Notes: generated by a model not told the origin, from the sequence alone. A stretch of 64,000 nucleotides of DNA from Gammaproteobacteria bacterium (GCA_003250975.1 QKIY01000026.1:1-64000), one strand, 5' to 3'; positions 47,701 to 55,819 are shown, counted from the first letter of the stretch. Program-made: numbers and translations.

Positions 47701-48889
47701 TATCATCATGAAGAAAGTCTATGAGTGACTTTGCATAATCAGTATTTCCCGGATCCTGCAGATAATTTCTTGCAAGGGAAGGCCAATGTGTTAATGCCTG
47801 GGATTGCGACTGATTCGGGCTTAATTTGTTATGTAGTGCGTCCTGAATGTTTTCCTGAAGGATAAGGCAGATATCGTGAAAACCAATCAGGCCTTTTTCA
47901 CCTGCTGCCAGCCCCAGCTGTTCTGTTTGATTGGCAATTGTCGCAAGGACAGGGTCGTCTTCACTGCATGCTTTTTCCAGTTCCTGCAGCATGACGTCGT
48001 ATTGCGCAGGAACTGTGACAGGCATGACTTCATCTGTATCTGGTATTTCTTCTTCAAGCACAACACCCAGCATGTCAGCAATGATATTGGCATTCACTTC
48101 AGAAACAGGCACAAGCCAGTCATCATTTTTTAGGTTTTTAATAATGGCGATGGCTGCTTCATCGTCATCAGGATTATCAAGTATACGGGTTAGCAGATTT
48201 GCCCAAGATGCCAACAGGATATTCTGGGTATCATTTAGTTCTCCGCTGGTTTCTTTTAATTTGGAAAGGTTTTCATTTAAATACAGACACAGGTCTTGTA
48301 GCACGAAACGTTCATCCTGTCCCATAAGATCAGCAAGAGTTTCAACGGATTCTGACAGCATGTTTAACTTGTCCTGGGGTTCATCCGTGCCTGTAATTAT
48401 CTTGTTGATGCGTTCCAGTATTACACCATTTTCATCTGTTCCGGATTTTACGATGCCTATATTGCCTATATCGTCCCTTGTTACCTGTGCACTGGTCAGC
48501 AGCATGTCTTTCAATAAGTTGGCATCTTCATTATTCAATGGTGATTGCCAGCTGCTGTCTTTGACCAGGTCGAGAATTTGTTCGGCATAATGAGGATTGT
48601 CCGGCGTGCTAAGGTATTGTTGAATTGATTGTAGACCTGATTTCAGTAGACCAAGTTGTTGGTCGGTGAGCATGAAGCCATCGTCGAGTTGATCCTGGAT
48701 ATTCTGTTGCAACAGAAGGCAAACATCCTGCAGACCGGCAATTTCATATTCTCCGGCCAGATGCGCGGCGCTTTCAAGAAGGCCCAGGAATTCCGGTATT
48801 TTTTCCTCATCACCAGAGAAAAAACTTCCAAGCAATTCTTCCAGTAACTCGAAGTGCTCTTCCAGCGTTGAATTATTTTCTGGATTCAC
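44732..48889 (-). CDS. ChpA-like hybrid histidine kinase
   Basis: 1385 residues. Four related helical repeats of ~120 residues (about 1-135, 158-275, 295-415, 450-588) end in motifs such as NDDWLVPVSEVNANIIADMLG and lack the phosphorylatable His. A true Hpt domain follows (RIAHTVKGAANTVG, His about 661). Then come the CheA dimerisation region, the ATPase (MLRNAIDHGIEDRETR, DDGAGLN, GRGIGMDI), a CheW-like domain (~1110-1245) and a C-terminal receiver (VVDDSLSARR, LLVDLEMPRMNG with Asp about 1316, TKPF). This is the PilL/ChpA architecture that governs twitching motility and cAMP in Pseudomonas, but with fewer Hpts. Confidence 0.9.
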   Translation of the reverse strand: MNPENNSTLEEHFELLEELLGSFFSGDEEKIPEFLGLLESAAHLAGEYEIAGLQDVCLLLQQNIQDQLDDGFMLTDQQLGLLKSGLQSIQQYLSTPDNPHYAEQILDLVKDSSWQSPLNNEDANLLKDMLLTSAQVTRDDIGNIGIVKSGTDENGVILERINKIITGTDEPQDKLNMLSESVETLADLMGQDERFVLQDLCLYLNENLSKLKETSGELNDTQNILLASWANLLTRILDNPDDDEAAIAIIKNLKNDDWLVPVSEVNANIIADMLGVVLEEEIPDTDEVMPVTVPAQYDVMLQELEKACSEDDPVLATIANQTEQLGLAAGEKGLIGFHDICLILQENIQDALHNKLSPNQSQSQALTHWPSLARNYLQDPGNTDYAKSLIDFLHDDNWLFPLDDDNAILLSEMLGIPAEYIEEKADSAQDISSQDRIVDIPAKPHPVSTELVDMLISETEAISENIRDIADKLASPDMESSIREDMLSQFMVKLERFGSASQAAELAGLYQACSVLHENLKFLLNDNTITSQQSELLSSWADLVTNYLMNLGQTDAGNAIVEFLTSENWPKPLISDVAPALSNLLSAPFPVQEDEAREQRQTIATEDDVSITVPDDINQELLDGLLQELPSQTENFSSAIQSLITGSGDATAMEQAQRIAHTVKGAANTVGVKGIANLTHQLEDILILLNKHNRLPSRALSTSLMNAADCLEEMSEALLGQGTSPDNALQVFQEVLDWINRLENEGIAILENDLEIGTPASGEITAGEQAEKATDEEAATPVLRVPANLIDDMIRILGETIIVTTQLQENVRRSNTESESQFNHFTLMQGLITALEKQVESRSIEFGQQLRAVNQSETVNEIFDPLELEQYNELHTITNRLAEAAIDSFELNRNINHDLHELDELLFEQSRLHREVQELVMKTRMVPIKTIIPRLQRSVRQTCRTTGKFANLHLEGTDTLVDSDVLNNLLDPLMHMLRNAIDHGIEDRETRIRNNKDPEGRIDLTFLREGTQVIVRCRDDGAGLNREAIRLHAIKRGIIEPEDILPDHELDRLILLPGFSTRRETTQVSGRGIGMDIIHSHLQAVKGSIYIESIQGSGCLFELRLPITLISSHSLLIRQRDQVLAVSNRGVIQILHPSDSEIINEGEDMKVRLGDNVYDAVNLENLLNLPIDRRATPRDTRPALLVQDENINRIVFLQEILDVRELVIKPLGAYMKHIPGIPGATILGDGSVVPVLDIPELLRRTGDRNYLADMEQTAGHEPEALPFALVVDDSLSARRSLAQVIKDAGYDVRTAKDGLEAVDIIKKKIPDILLVDLEMPRMNGMELSSHIRNNLETADIPIIMVTSRSTEKHRKQARAAGVNIYLTKPFSDDVLLDHISNLLIR

Positions 48890-48951
48890 CGGATTAATCG
48901 TTCAGTCAGGGTTATTGAAATCAGTCAATTCTTTGCACCAGTAATTGATTA

Positions 48952-50355
48952 TCACAGGTTGACGTCGATTTCAGATTCGCCTTCTTCCAGCTTGAAAACA
49001 CCAACCGAAGCTACAAGAGACATGGCCTGTTCCACTAGTTCATCGGTATGTAAGGTCTGCTCCTGCAAGTGACTTCCTGTCTTGCGTACACTTTCCCGGA
49101 TATTATCGGCACGGAGGCGAAGTTGACGGCTGGATTCGGCCTGTACAGAAGCGTTTTCTGAAATTTCCTGCACCATGCTTACAAGGTTGGCGGTAGTGGC
49201 CTGGGTTTCTTTCATTTGTTCACCCGCCTTTTGCGCCAACTGGCTTCCTCCTACAACCTGGCTGATGAGGTCGTTCATCGTTGTTACTGTACTTGCAGTC
49301 TCGGCCTGGATATTGCTTACCAGGGTACCAATCTGTGTTGTCGCTTCGCGGGCGTTTTCCGCCAGACGCTGTACTTCATCAGCCACAACAGCAAATCCAC
49401 GGCCAGCCTCACCAGCAGATGCGGCATGCATACTGGCATTCAGGGCGAGAATGTGGGTTCGTTCAGAAATATTGTTGATAAGATTTACAGCAGTACTGAT
49501 TTCCTGCGAACGCTCACCCAGTCGCTTGATACGTTTTTCAGTTTCACGAATACTGTCGCGAATATTATTGATACTTTCTACAGTATCGGTCACCGTGCTC
49601 ATCGCGTTGAGCGTTGTGCGTATAGCTTCTTCGGCAGCTGTGTTGGATGCAGCAGCTAGTTTTGCAATATTAGCCATGGTTTCGGAGGCTGTTTTAAGCT
49701 CCCGGGCAGCGTTCTCGACTTCCGTTCTTTCCTGGTCAGCGAGAAGCAAAACGTTATCTGCCTGGGTTTTTACCAGGTTAGATGTTTCTGCCACTTCTTC
49801 TGAAATTGACATCACCCTGTTCAACACTCTGGCAGTTTCGGTTGCCATCATGTTAAGGGCGTCAGCTATCGGCCCGGTCATGTCTTCTCCAACCTTGGCG
49901 CGTATGGTCAGGTTTTTCTGGGCAAGTTGTGCCACGGTCTCAAGTAAGGTTACAATTGAATCGTTGAGTTTCTCATTCTCGTCTTCAATAGTCAGTAATG
50001 TTGAAAAACGTTCACCTATTATTTTTTCAATAGAACGACCGATAGTTTCAAATTCATCATCTGTTTTGATCCCTATTCTGGTTTCAAGGTCACCTTCTTC
50101 TATTTTTTTCAACTGGTTTTTAAGTCGATTGATTGTGGAATCAATTGAGGTGGCAAATCTAGTCGCACCGACACCAATAATAATGAGGACTATTACCAGC
50201 CCAGAGATTCCCACCAATATAAGGTTGCCAGGCAGATCAGCACCGGCTGCCTGTTTCAGATAAATGGCAAGTCCGGCAAATAGCAGCACGAAAATAAAAC
50301 AGCCAAGTGCTACAGACTTGAGTATTTTTCGTTTAACAGTGTTTTTTTGCGCCAT
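48952..50355 (-). CDS. PilJ-like chemoreceptor without periplasmic domain
   Basis: 467 residues. Two membrane spans (VALGCFIFVLLFAGLAIYL and LILVGISGLVIVLIIIGVG) are separated by only ~10 residues, so there is no ligand-binding periplasmic domain. HAMP-like linker (GDLETRIGIKTDDEFETIG) and coiled-coil signalling domain follow, with the hairpin tip GEAGRGFAVVADEVQRLAENAREAT that contacts CheA and CheW. It lies between the cheW and chpA genes. Input must come from the membrane, cytoplasm or partner proteins. Confidence 0.9.
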   Translation of the reverse strand: MAQKNTVKRKILKSVALGCFIFVLLFAGLAIYLKQAAGADLPGNLILVGISGLVIVLIIIGVGATRFATSIDSTINRLKNQLKKIEEGDLETRIGIKTDDEFETIGRSIEKIIGERFSTLLTIEDENEKLNDSIVTLLETVAQLAQKNLTIRAKVGEDMTGPIADALNMMATETARVLNRVMSISEEVAETSNLVKTQADNVLLLADQERTEVENAARELKTASETMANIAKLAAASNTAAEEAIRTTLNAMSTVTDTVESINNIRDSIRETEKRIKRLGERSQEISTAVNLINNISERTHILALNASMHAASAGEAGRGFAVVADEVQRLAENAREATTQIGTLVSNIQAETASTVTTMNDLISQVVGGSQLAQKAGEQMKETQATTANLVSMVQEISENASVQAESSRQLRLRADNIRESVRKTGSHLQEQTLHTDELVEQAMSLVASVGVFKLEEGESEIDVNL

Positions 50356-50384
50356 ATTCGTGGACTCACTTTATAGTCAATTAA

Positions 50385-50972
50385 TCAGCTAATATCGTCA
50401 ACATCCGTTGTATTACCGGTTTCGTTTGGGTTAAATGGTCTTGTAATCTTGAGAAATAGACCATTGTGGTCAATTTCATGCCAGATAGTGCCATCAATCA
50501 GGTATGCTTCCCTGGTGAACTCCCTGATTAATTCGGCAGCTTTGTCATTCGGTGATACTTTTTCTGCCTCGGCTTCATCCAGTTCCAGAGAAACCGGTAG
50601 TTCATCAATAAAAGTGGCTATTGCCTTTTCACCACGGTCAATAACCAACAGGGTGTTCCTGCCGGCAGTGTTATCGGGAAACAGCAAATTGTTCAGATCG
50701 ATAACCGGTATCAGGTTGCCACGCAGGTTGATCAAGCCCATTAACCAGACAGGCAGGTTTGGAATCGGATAGATATAGGCATTTGTTACAACTTCACAGA
50801 TAATATTCCTGTTAATCAGGACATTCTGGCCGGCAATCCTGAATCCATGACGAATGTTGCGGAGTTCTTCGGCCGATAATCCATCTGACAGACCTTCGAA
50901 CGGATCAAAATGTTCGAGGTTAGGTGCCAGCCTAAGCCAGTCAGCAGAAGTTATGTTTGTGTCGTCAGCCAT
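50385..50972 (-). CDS. pilI: CheW-domain adaptor (PilI-like)
   Basis: 195 residues. CheW fold: GFRIAGQNVLINRNIICEVV, LPVWLMGLINLRGNLIPVIDLNNLLF and LLVIDRGEKAIATFIDEL. Couples the receptor to the ChpA-like kinase. It overlaps pilH by 8 bp. Confidence 0.88.
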   Translation of the reverse strand: MADDTNITSADWLRLAPNLEHFDPFEGLSDGLSAEELRNIRHGFRIAGQNVLINRNIICEVVTNAYIYPIPNLPVWLMGLINLRGNLIPVIDLNNLLFPDNTAGRNTLLVIDRGEKAIATFIDELPVSLELDEAEAEKVSPNDKAAELIREFTREAYLIDGTIWHEIDHNGLFLKITRPFNPNETGNTTDVDDIS

Positions 50973-51330
50973 ATTGTTTTAACTGGTTAAGTATCTGGTC
51001 TGCAGTATAGGGCTTGGAGATCAATTCCTTGCCTCCCTGCATTTTGGCCCAGACCCGATCCGCTTTCTGTTTTTTACTGCTCACAAAAATTACCGGAATA
51101 GATTTAAGATCACTGTCATTGGTAATGGTACGAGTAGCTTCATAGCCATCTATTTCATCCATGACAATATCCATAAAAATAAGATCTGGTTTTTCGCTTT
51201 TTGCCATGGCAATTGCGTCCTTGCCATTATTGGCACTGATAACCATATAGCCGGATCCCTTGAGAATATTTTCCAGGTTGGCGCGATCAGGTGCCGAATC
51301 GTCAACGATTAAAACTTTGTTAATTGCCAT
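50965..51330 (-). CDS. pilH: PilH-like single-domain response regulator
   Basis: 121 residues, only a receiver: acidic pair VDDS, phospho-acceptor Asp54 in LIFMDIVMDEIDGYEA, Thr/Ser switch in IPVIFVSSKKQ and Lys in LISKPYTADQ. PilH-type proteins modulate retraction of pili or act as a phosphate sink. Overlaps the CheW gene. Confidence 0.88.
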   Translation of the reverse strand: MAINKVLIVDDSAPDRANLENILKGSGYMVISANNGKDAIAMAKSEKPDLIFMDIVMDEIDGYEATRTITNDSDLKSIPVIFVSSKKQKADRVWAKMQGGKELISKPYTADQILNQLKQYG

Positions 51331-51389
51331 TTACTGTCTCCGTCAAAACAAGATCATTAATCCAATCCATTAAAGTTGTGCTGTTTGAT

Positions 51390-52172
51390 TTATGCCATGG
51401 CCGAGGCCGGCAGATACTGGTTCATCACTTCCTGAAATACCAGTTGGCTTACAGGTTTTATCAGATAAGTGTCACAGCCTGCCAGCTTGCCCTTGATTTT
51501 GTCAGCAGGTGAAGAATTGCCGGTCAACATGATTACCGGGGTCTCCCTGGCCTTGCCGTCTTTGATAGTTTTACAAATTTCATATCCGTCCATTCCCGGT
51601 AATACGACATCCAGGAAAATAATGTCGTAATTATTTTGATTAATCAGGTCAAACGCATCCTCACCCGTCTCGGCAAAATCGACTCTTGCGGCAAACGGTT
51701 TCAGGGCCTGATCCATCTGAATCCGTACTGGTAAACTGTCGTCTACAACCAGGGCCGCATATTCTTTTGAACTGGCGGTTTTTGGACGATTGCTGGAAAC
51801 CCCATCTGTTGAAATGGCTACTTCTTTAGCGATCTTTAGTACATTGCTGGCAACCTGATCCAGGATACTGATAGCACGCGAGGCTATCAGTGGCCGCCTC
51901 ACTTGGTAATGGCGTGTATTGAACTCACGGCCCTTAGATACCATGACAGAGTAGGGTTCATTTCCCTCAAGCTTGTTTCGATATGATTGCCATTTAATAA
52001 GTGACGCCGGTTCATCAGCATTAACCATGAGAATCTGCGGGTTATCAAGTAAATCGACTTCCTTGTAAGTGATGTTTCGGGTTTTTGAGTGTTCAAATGC
52101 CGCATTCAGACGTTTCCTTTCGATATCAGGGATACCTATCAGGGCAACATCTATCAGGCTTTTTATGTTCAT
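51390..52172 (-). CDS. Response regulator with degenerate N-terminal domain
   Basis: 260 residues. Residues ~1-115 look like a receiver-type fold without the acidic pocket (VALIGIPDIERKRLNAAF ... QILMVNADEPASL). Residues ~138-255 are a full receiver: VVDDSLPVR, Asp188 in IIFLDVVLPGMDG, LTGNSS and LIKPVS. No DNA-binding or effector domain. By position it is the PilG counterpart, but PilG has only one domain. Confidence 0.82.
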   Translation of the reverse strand: MNIKSLIDVALIGIPDIERKRLNAAFEHSKTRNITYKEVDLLDNPQILMVNADEPASLIKWQSYRNKLEGNEPYSVMVSKGREFNTRHYQVRRPLIASRAISILDQVASNVLKIAKEVAISTDGVSSNRPKTASSKEYAALVVDDSLPVRIQMDQALKPFAARVDFAETGEDAFDLINQNNYDIIFLDVVLPGMDGYEICKTIKDGKARETPVIMLTGNSSPADKIKGKLAGCDTYLIKPVSQLVFQEVMNQYLPASAMA

Positions 52173-52199
52173 AGCGTCATCTGATTGCTGGCATCCACG

Positions 52200-53201
52200 T
52201 CACGCATCATCAATTGTGAGATAAACGAGCGTCTGATTCAGCAATTGGTATGCGATTTCACCAAACGTCATGGGCCCCTTGAAATCTTCTGTTTGTTTTC
52301 CCTCCAGTTCCGAATAGAGGTAATTCAATACACAATTACAACTGAATGCTACATTATCGACTTGTGGTAGGGCTGCCTTGAACTGTGCCACATAATCTCT
52401 CACCGGCGCCGCAAGTTTGTACTCAACCCCATTGAAGACTGGCGCATAAAATGAAACCTTGCCTTCCGCTTCATTTACTTCCTGAATCGACACATTAATC
52501 ATTGCACCAGAGTAATCGGCAACCAGGGGAAGTTGTGTGTCCACGCTATTGTCAATCAGGTACTTGGCAAAATTCTGTTCCACACCATTGACAAGCACCG
52601 AGGTGGCAGAAAAGCCTGAATCAGGAAATTCAAGTGAATCGCCATCACCTTGTTTTTGAATATTGACTATACCGATGTTGGCAACCTTGCCCGGGACAAG
52701 GGTCACGTGCATGGCAAGGGCCTTATCGTAAGAAGCCTCGCCTGTCCCGCCATTGACAACAATAGGTTTGACAGAACCAAGGTCATCAAGATGCAGGCCG
52801 GTTATCCAGCCAGCTATAGGTTTGATGAACATATCTTCATATTCCGGCGCATTGTGCGCGTAATCCATATGTAACTGGGTAAAAGCCGGGATAAGTAGTA
52901 TGGTGAATCCATCATCCGGACATTCCTTGGCGATATTCTGAATAGTGGAGGTATTATAGAATTTCACCTGAATACGCTTGGCCACGGAACGGTCAAGTTC
53001 AGATACATACAATTGCTGTTTAGTAGTAACTCCTCCATTGTCGCCCATGAAATAGGGAATGGAACCCCCTATCCAACGGCCCTTGGGTAGCTGCTTCAGA
53101 AGTTTTTCATCACCCCCAATCCACAATACCCTTCCGGCCTCGATAGCGGCCTTAGCCTCATCGACTGAGACCATTCTTGCATTGATGTCCGAAGTAGCCA
53201 T
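52200..53201 (-). CDS. FIST-like cytoplasmic protein of the operon
   Basis: 333 residues, no signal peptide or membrane span. The N-terminal part has LPKGRWIGGSIPYFMGDNGG, similar to the viGgs-type turn of FIST N domains, and the C-terminal part has FSCNCVLNYLY ... GPMTFGEIAYQLLNQTL, close to the FIST C pattern (Cys-rich turn followed by ...GEIA). FIST domains bind small ligands in signalling proteins. It sits between the five-repeat protein and the PilG-like regulator with 18- and 27-bp gaps. The assignment rests on motif resemblance only. Confidence 0.6.
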   Translation of the reverse strand: MATSDINARMVSVDEAKAAIEAGRVLWIGGDEKLLKQLPKGRWIGGSIPYFMGDNGGVTTKQQLYVSELDRSVAKRIQVKFYNTSTIQNIAKECPDDGFTILLIPAFTQLHMDYAHNAPEYEDMFIKPIAGWITGLHLDDLGSVKPIVVNGGTGEASYDKALAMHVTLVPGKVANIGIVNIQKQGDGDSLEFPDSGFSATSVLVNGVEQNFAKYLIDNSVDTQLPLVADYSGAMINVSIQEVNEAEGKVSFYAPVFNGVEYKLAAPVRDYVAQFKAALPQVDNVAFSCNCVLNYLYSELEGKQTEDFKGPMTFGEIAYQLLNQTLVYLTIDDA

Positions 53202-53218
53202 TGTTAAATCTCCTGTTC

Positions 53219-55048
53219 CTATGCGGCCAGAAGCTGATCTATCTCAGCCCTATGCTTGTTTTGATGTTTAAGAAAATACTGACGTAAAATTTTTGCCCCT
53301 GCCAATCTGGATGCCTCACTGGGGTTGTTACTGATTGAAATACGGATGCGTTCCAACATCATTTTCAGAGCCACCACATCGGTTTTGAGTTCGAGATCCC
53401 CGTTAATCAGACGTTGCCAGCTGGGGTGAGATTCAGGGGGGACAGCGACTTGCCGGGTTTCAGCTGTTTCGATGGGTGTAATGATATCACTGGTATCGCC
53501 GCCTAATTGCGTCAACTCCGCCAACAGACGTGTATGGTGTTTGACGAAGAATTGGCGTAATAACTTGATGCCCGCTGATATGTTTGGTGCGGACGGGTTA
53601 CGTTCGACGGACAGGCGTATTCGTTCCAGCATCATCTGCAATGCCACATTGTCGGTGTTTAGTTGTATCAGGCCATCAATCAACGACTGCCAGCAGAGAT
53701 CATTTTCCGCCGGGATACCGGCTACTCTTGTTATCTTTTGAGTAATTTCCAACTCGCGGGGCTCGATACCCGTTAATTGGGCAATTTCATCATGCAGCCT
53801 GCCCTGGTGTTTCTGGAAAAACTGTCTCAATATCTTGATGCCAGCCTGTTTGGTAGCATCCGACGGGTTGCGCTCGACAGACAGTCGTATCCGTTCCAGC
53901 ATCATCTGCAGGGCGACCATATTGGTATCAATGCCCATTTGACCGTTGATTAACTTCATCCACACTGGATGATTTTCTGCAGGGATTGCCAGAAGTTCCT
54001 GGCCGGCAGCAGGTTCAACAGCTATAACAGCCGGGAGGCTTACACCCATCTGTTCCAATTCATCCCGTAAGCGGTTTTGATGTTTGGTAAAAAACTGGCG
54101 AAGTATCCGGATACCAGCCATACGGGTTGTTTCCGAGGGGTTGCGCTCGACAGACTGGCGCACCCGCTCCAGCATCATCTGCAGACCAACTTCGTTGGTG
54201 GCGATCTTAAATTCACCATCGATTATCTGTTGCCAGCAAGGATCGATCTCGGAAGGTATAGCGCTAGCCGCGGCAATCTCCGTAGTTGCAAAGCCCGCCA
54301 CCGGAGCTATTTCTGCCCCCGTCAACATGGCGATTTCAACCGGATGTTGGGCCTGGTTTTTTATAAAGTACTGGCGCAGTAAACGGGCTGAAGATAAGCG
54401 CGTGACTTCTGAAGGATTATTGGCGATCTGCTGCCTGACGCGTTGCAACAACATTTGCAGACCCACGGCCGAGGACTGGATAGGAATGTCACCGTTAATA
54501 AAGCGCTGCCAGTTCGGATGTGTTTCTACCGGCAGGCTGCTGCTATCCAGCTCAAAAGAACGGGCAGGGTGGTGCTCTACCTCCATTTCAGGTTTCGGCA
54601 TGGGGGTAGATAAAACCGGTCTCTCTTCCTCGTGGAAATCACCGCCGGCCCCGGTACGTTCACTTATTTCACGGGCCTCGGCGGGCGTTATGCCGACCAG
54701 TTTTGCTACCGCTGATACAGAGCGACAGCTGTTAAGAGCATTAACAATATAGGCCTGCATTTCATGGGTGAAGCGGGAGCCGGCAGGCGCCCACAACTTA
54801 TTGGATTCGACGGTGCCCGGCTTGGGGACATGCAGGTAGGTTCTGTAACCGGCGATCGGGAGATGCCGCAGGGCGATATTTACCTGATCCCCCTTGTTGG
54901 CTGACCTTTTGAATAGCGCTCTCTTTTTTGCCGTGCCGAAGCGGATGGTGATATCTAGGCGATGAGACGGCTCGTCCAGTTCTATCGCAGATATAGACCA
55001 CCCATCCTCTAGAGAAAGCAGCTGTTCGCATAACTCGAGGTCTTGCAT
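53219..55048 (-). CDS. ISL3-transposase-like N-terminus with five 72-residue repeats
   Basis: 609 residues. Residues ~1-131 follow the plan of the ISL3 transposase N-terminus: GWSISAIELDEPSHRLDI, then IALRHLPIAGYRTYLHVPKPG, then WAPAGSRFTHEMQAYIVNAL and a helix-turn-helix (SVSAVAKLVGITPAEAREI). The zinc-finger cysteines are missing and there is no DDE domain. Five repeats follow (172-243, 264-335, 355-427, 445-517, 537-609), consensus P-x-E-x-x-P-x-W-(6)-NG then LQMMLERIR, ERNPS, AGIKILRQFF and KHQ. It is the first gene of the chemosensory operon. Function unknown; I infer a domesticated DNA-binding or scaffold protein. Confidence 0.75.
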   Translation of the reverse strand: MQDLELCEQLLSLEDGWSISAIELDEPSHRLDITIRFGTAKKRALFKRSANKGDQVNIALRHLPIAGYRTYLHVPKPGTVESNKLWAPAGSRFTHEMQAYIVNALNSCRSVSAVAKLVGITPAEAREISERTGAGGDFHEEERPVLSTPMPKPEMEVEHHPARSFELDSSSLPVETHPNWQRFINGDIPIQSSAVGLQMLLQRVRQQIANNPSEVTRLSSARLLRQYFIKNQAQHPVEIAMLTGAEIAPVAGFATTEIAAASAIPSEIDPCWQQIIDGEFKIATNEVGLQMMLERVRQSVERNPSETTRMAGIRILRQFFTKHQNRLRDELEQMGVSLPAVIAVEPAAGQELLAIPAENHPVWMKLINGQMGIDTNMVALQMMLERIRLSVERNPSDATKQAGIKILRQFFQKHQGRLHDEIAQLTGIEPRELEITQKITRVAGIPAENDLCWQSLIDGLIQLNTDNVALQMMLERIRLSVERNPSAPNISAGIKLLRQFFVKHHTRLLAELTQLGGDTSDIITPIETAETRQVAVPPESHPSWQRLINGDLELKTDVVALKMMLERIRISISNNPSEASRLAGAKILRQYFLKHQNKHRAEIDQLLAA

Positions 55049-55514
55049 TGTTAATCCCTGTTAAAAAAATCGGCAGCAAAAGTTAAGTTATTATTATACT
55101 CATCCATGGCTTATTATAGTTTATTAATGTGACTTGTTATGTATGCTACAACGTAGCATGAAACTCTACAACTTATGTACTAGTTTAGTCATCCGTTCTC
55201 AGGAAAATTTTGACCCAATTCAAATCCTTACATAATCAGTACCATAATTATGACGCAATGCAGCATAATCAGGTTAGGTTCAAAGTGAGCCAGATCTTGT
55301 GACAATGCCCGGCTATCTCCATCAGGACCGAAATGGCCAGAGCCTGGTTACAGCCTTTTTTTATCGAATATGGCGCTCTGTTGTCTGGTTGCCTGCTTCA
55401 GTTTGACAGCGGTCAGGCAGAAGCCTGAGGCAGTATCAAAATAGGCGAGCTAACAACTGTGCTGGAGGGTTTATCCCAGCATTCACCGCGACGGTAACAA
55501 AGGCTGTGTGGAAA
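55049..55514. other. Gene-free region upstream of the chemosensory operon
   Basis: About 470 bp without a supported ORF. It should hold the promoter of the minus-strand operon: reading leftward, TATAAT occurs about 60 bp before the first start codon, without a strong -35. A perfect 7-bp inverted repeat ATGCTAC-AAC-GTAGCAT (55143-55159) lies further upstream and could be an operator. I see nothing else. Confidence 0.5.
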
Positions 55515-55543
55515 TTGACGAATGGGAGTGCGGCACGTATTAT
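55515..55543 (+). promoter_or_regulatory. Sigma-70 promoter of the tRNA cluster
   Basis: TTGACG (55515-55520), exactly 17 bp, TATTAT (55538-55543), then a GC-rich discriminator CGCCACTCCC of the kind seen at stringently controlled stable-RNA promoters. tRNA-Pro begins 39 bp further on. Confidence 0.8.
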
Positions 55544-55581
55544 CGCCACTCCCTTTAAGCGGGTGATTAGTCTGGATAAAT

Positions 55582-55658
55582 CGGGGCATAGCGCAGTCTG
55601 GTAGCGCATCTGCTTTGGGAGCAGAGGGTCGGGGGTTCGAATCCCTCTGCCCCGACCA
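55582..55658 (+). tRNA. tRNA-Pro (anticodon TGG)
   Basis: 77 nt with encoded CCA; acceptor CGGGGCA/TGCCCCG, anticodon stem CTGCT.../AGCAG with loop TTTGGGA. First of four tRNAs read from the promoter at 55515. Confidence 0.96.
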
Positions 55659-55729
55659 AATCAGCCGCCTGTTAAGAATTTAAAGTGGGAAGTTTTATAC
55701 TTTGTAACTTTCTGCTTTTGGCTAGATTC

Positions 55730-55806
55730 GCGCCTGTAGCTCATTTGGATAGAGCATCGGCCTTCTAAGCCGAGGGTAGCAGGTTCGAATCCTGCCAGGC
55801 GCGCCA
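55730..55806 (+). tRNA. tRNA-Arg (anticodon TCT)
   Basis: 77 nt with CCA; acceptor GCGCCTG/CAGGCGC, anticodon stem CGGCC.../GCCG with loop CTTCTAA, T-arm CAGGTTCGAATCCTG. Confidence 0.96.
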
Positions 55807-55819
55807 AAGTTTTATTTAT

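Noticed and set aside
49175-50263. 362-codon plus-strand ORF
   Set aside because: Antisense of the chemoreceptor coiled coil, whose repetitive codons open the opposite frame.
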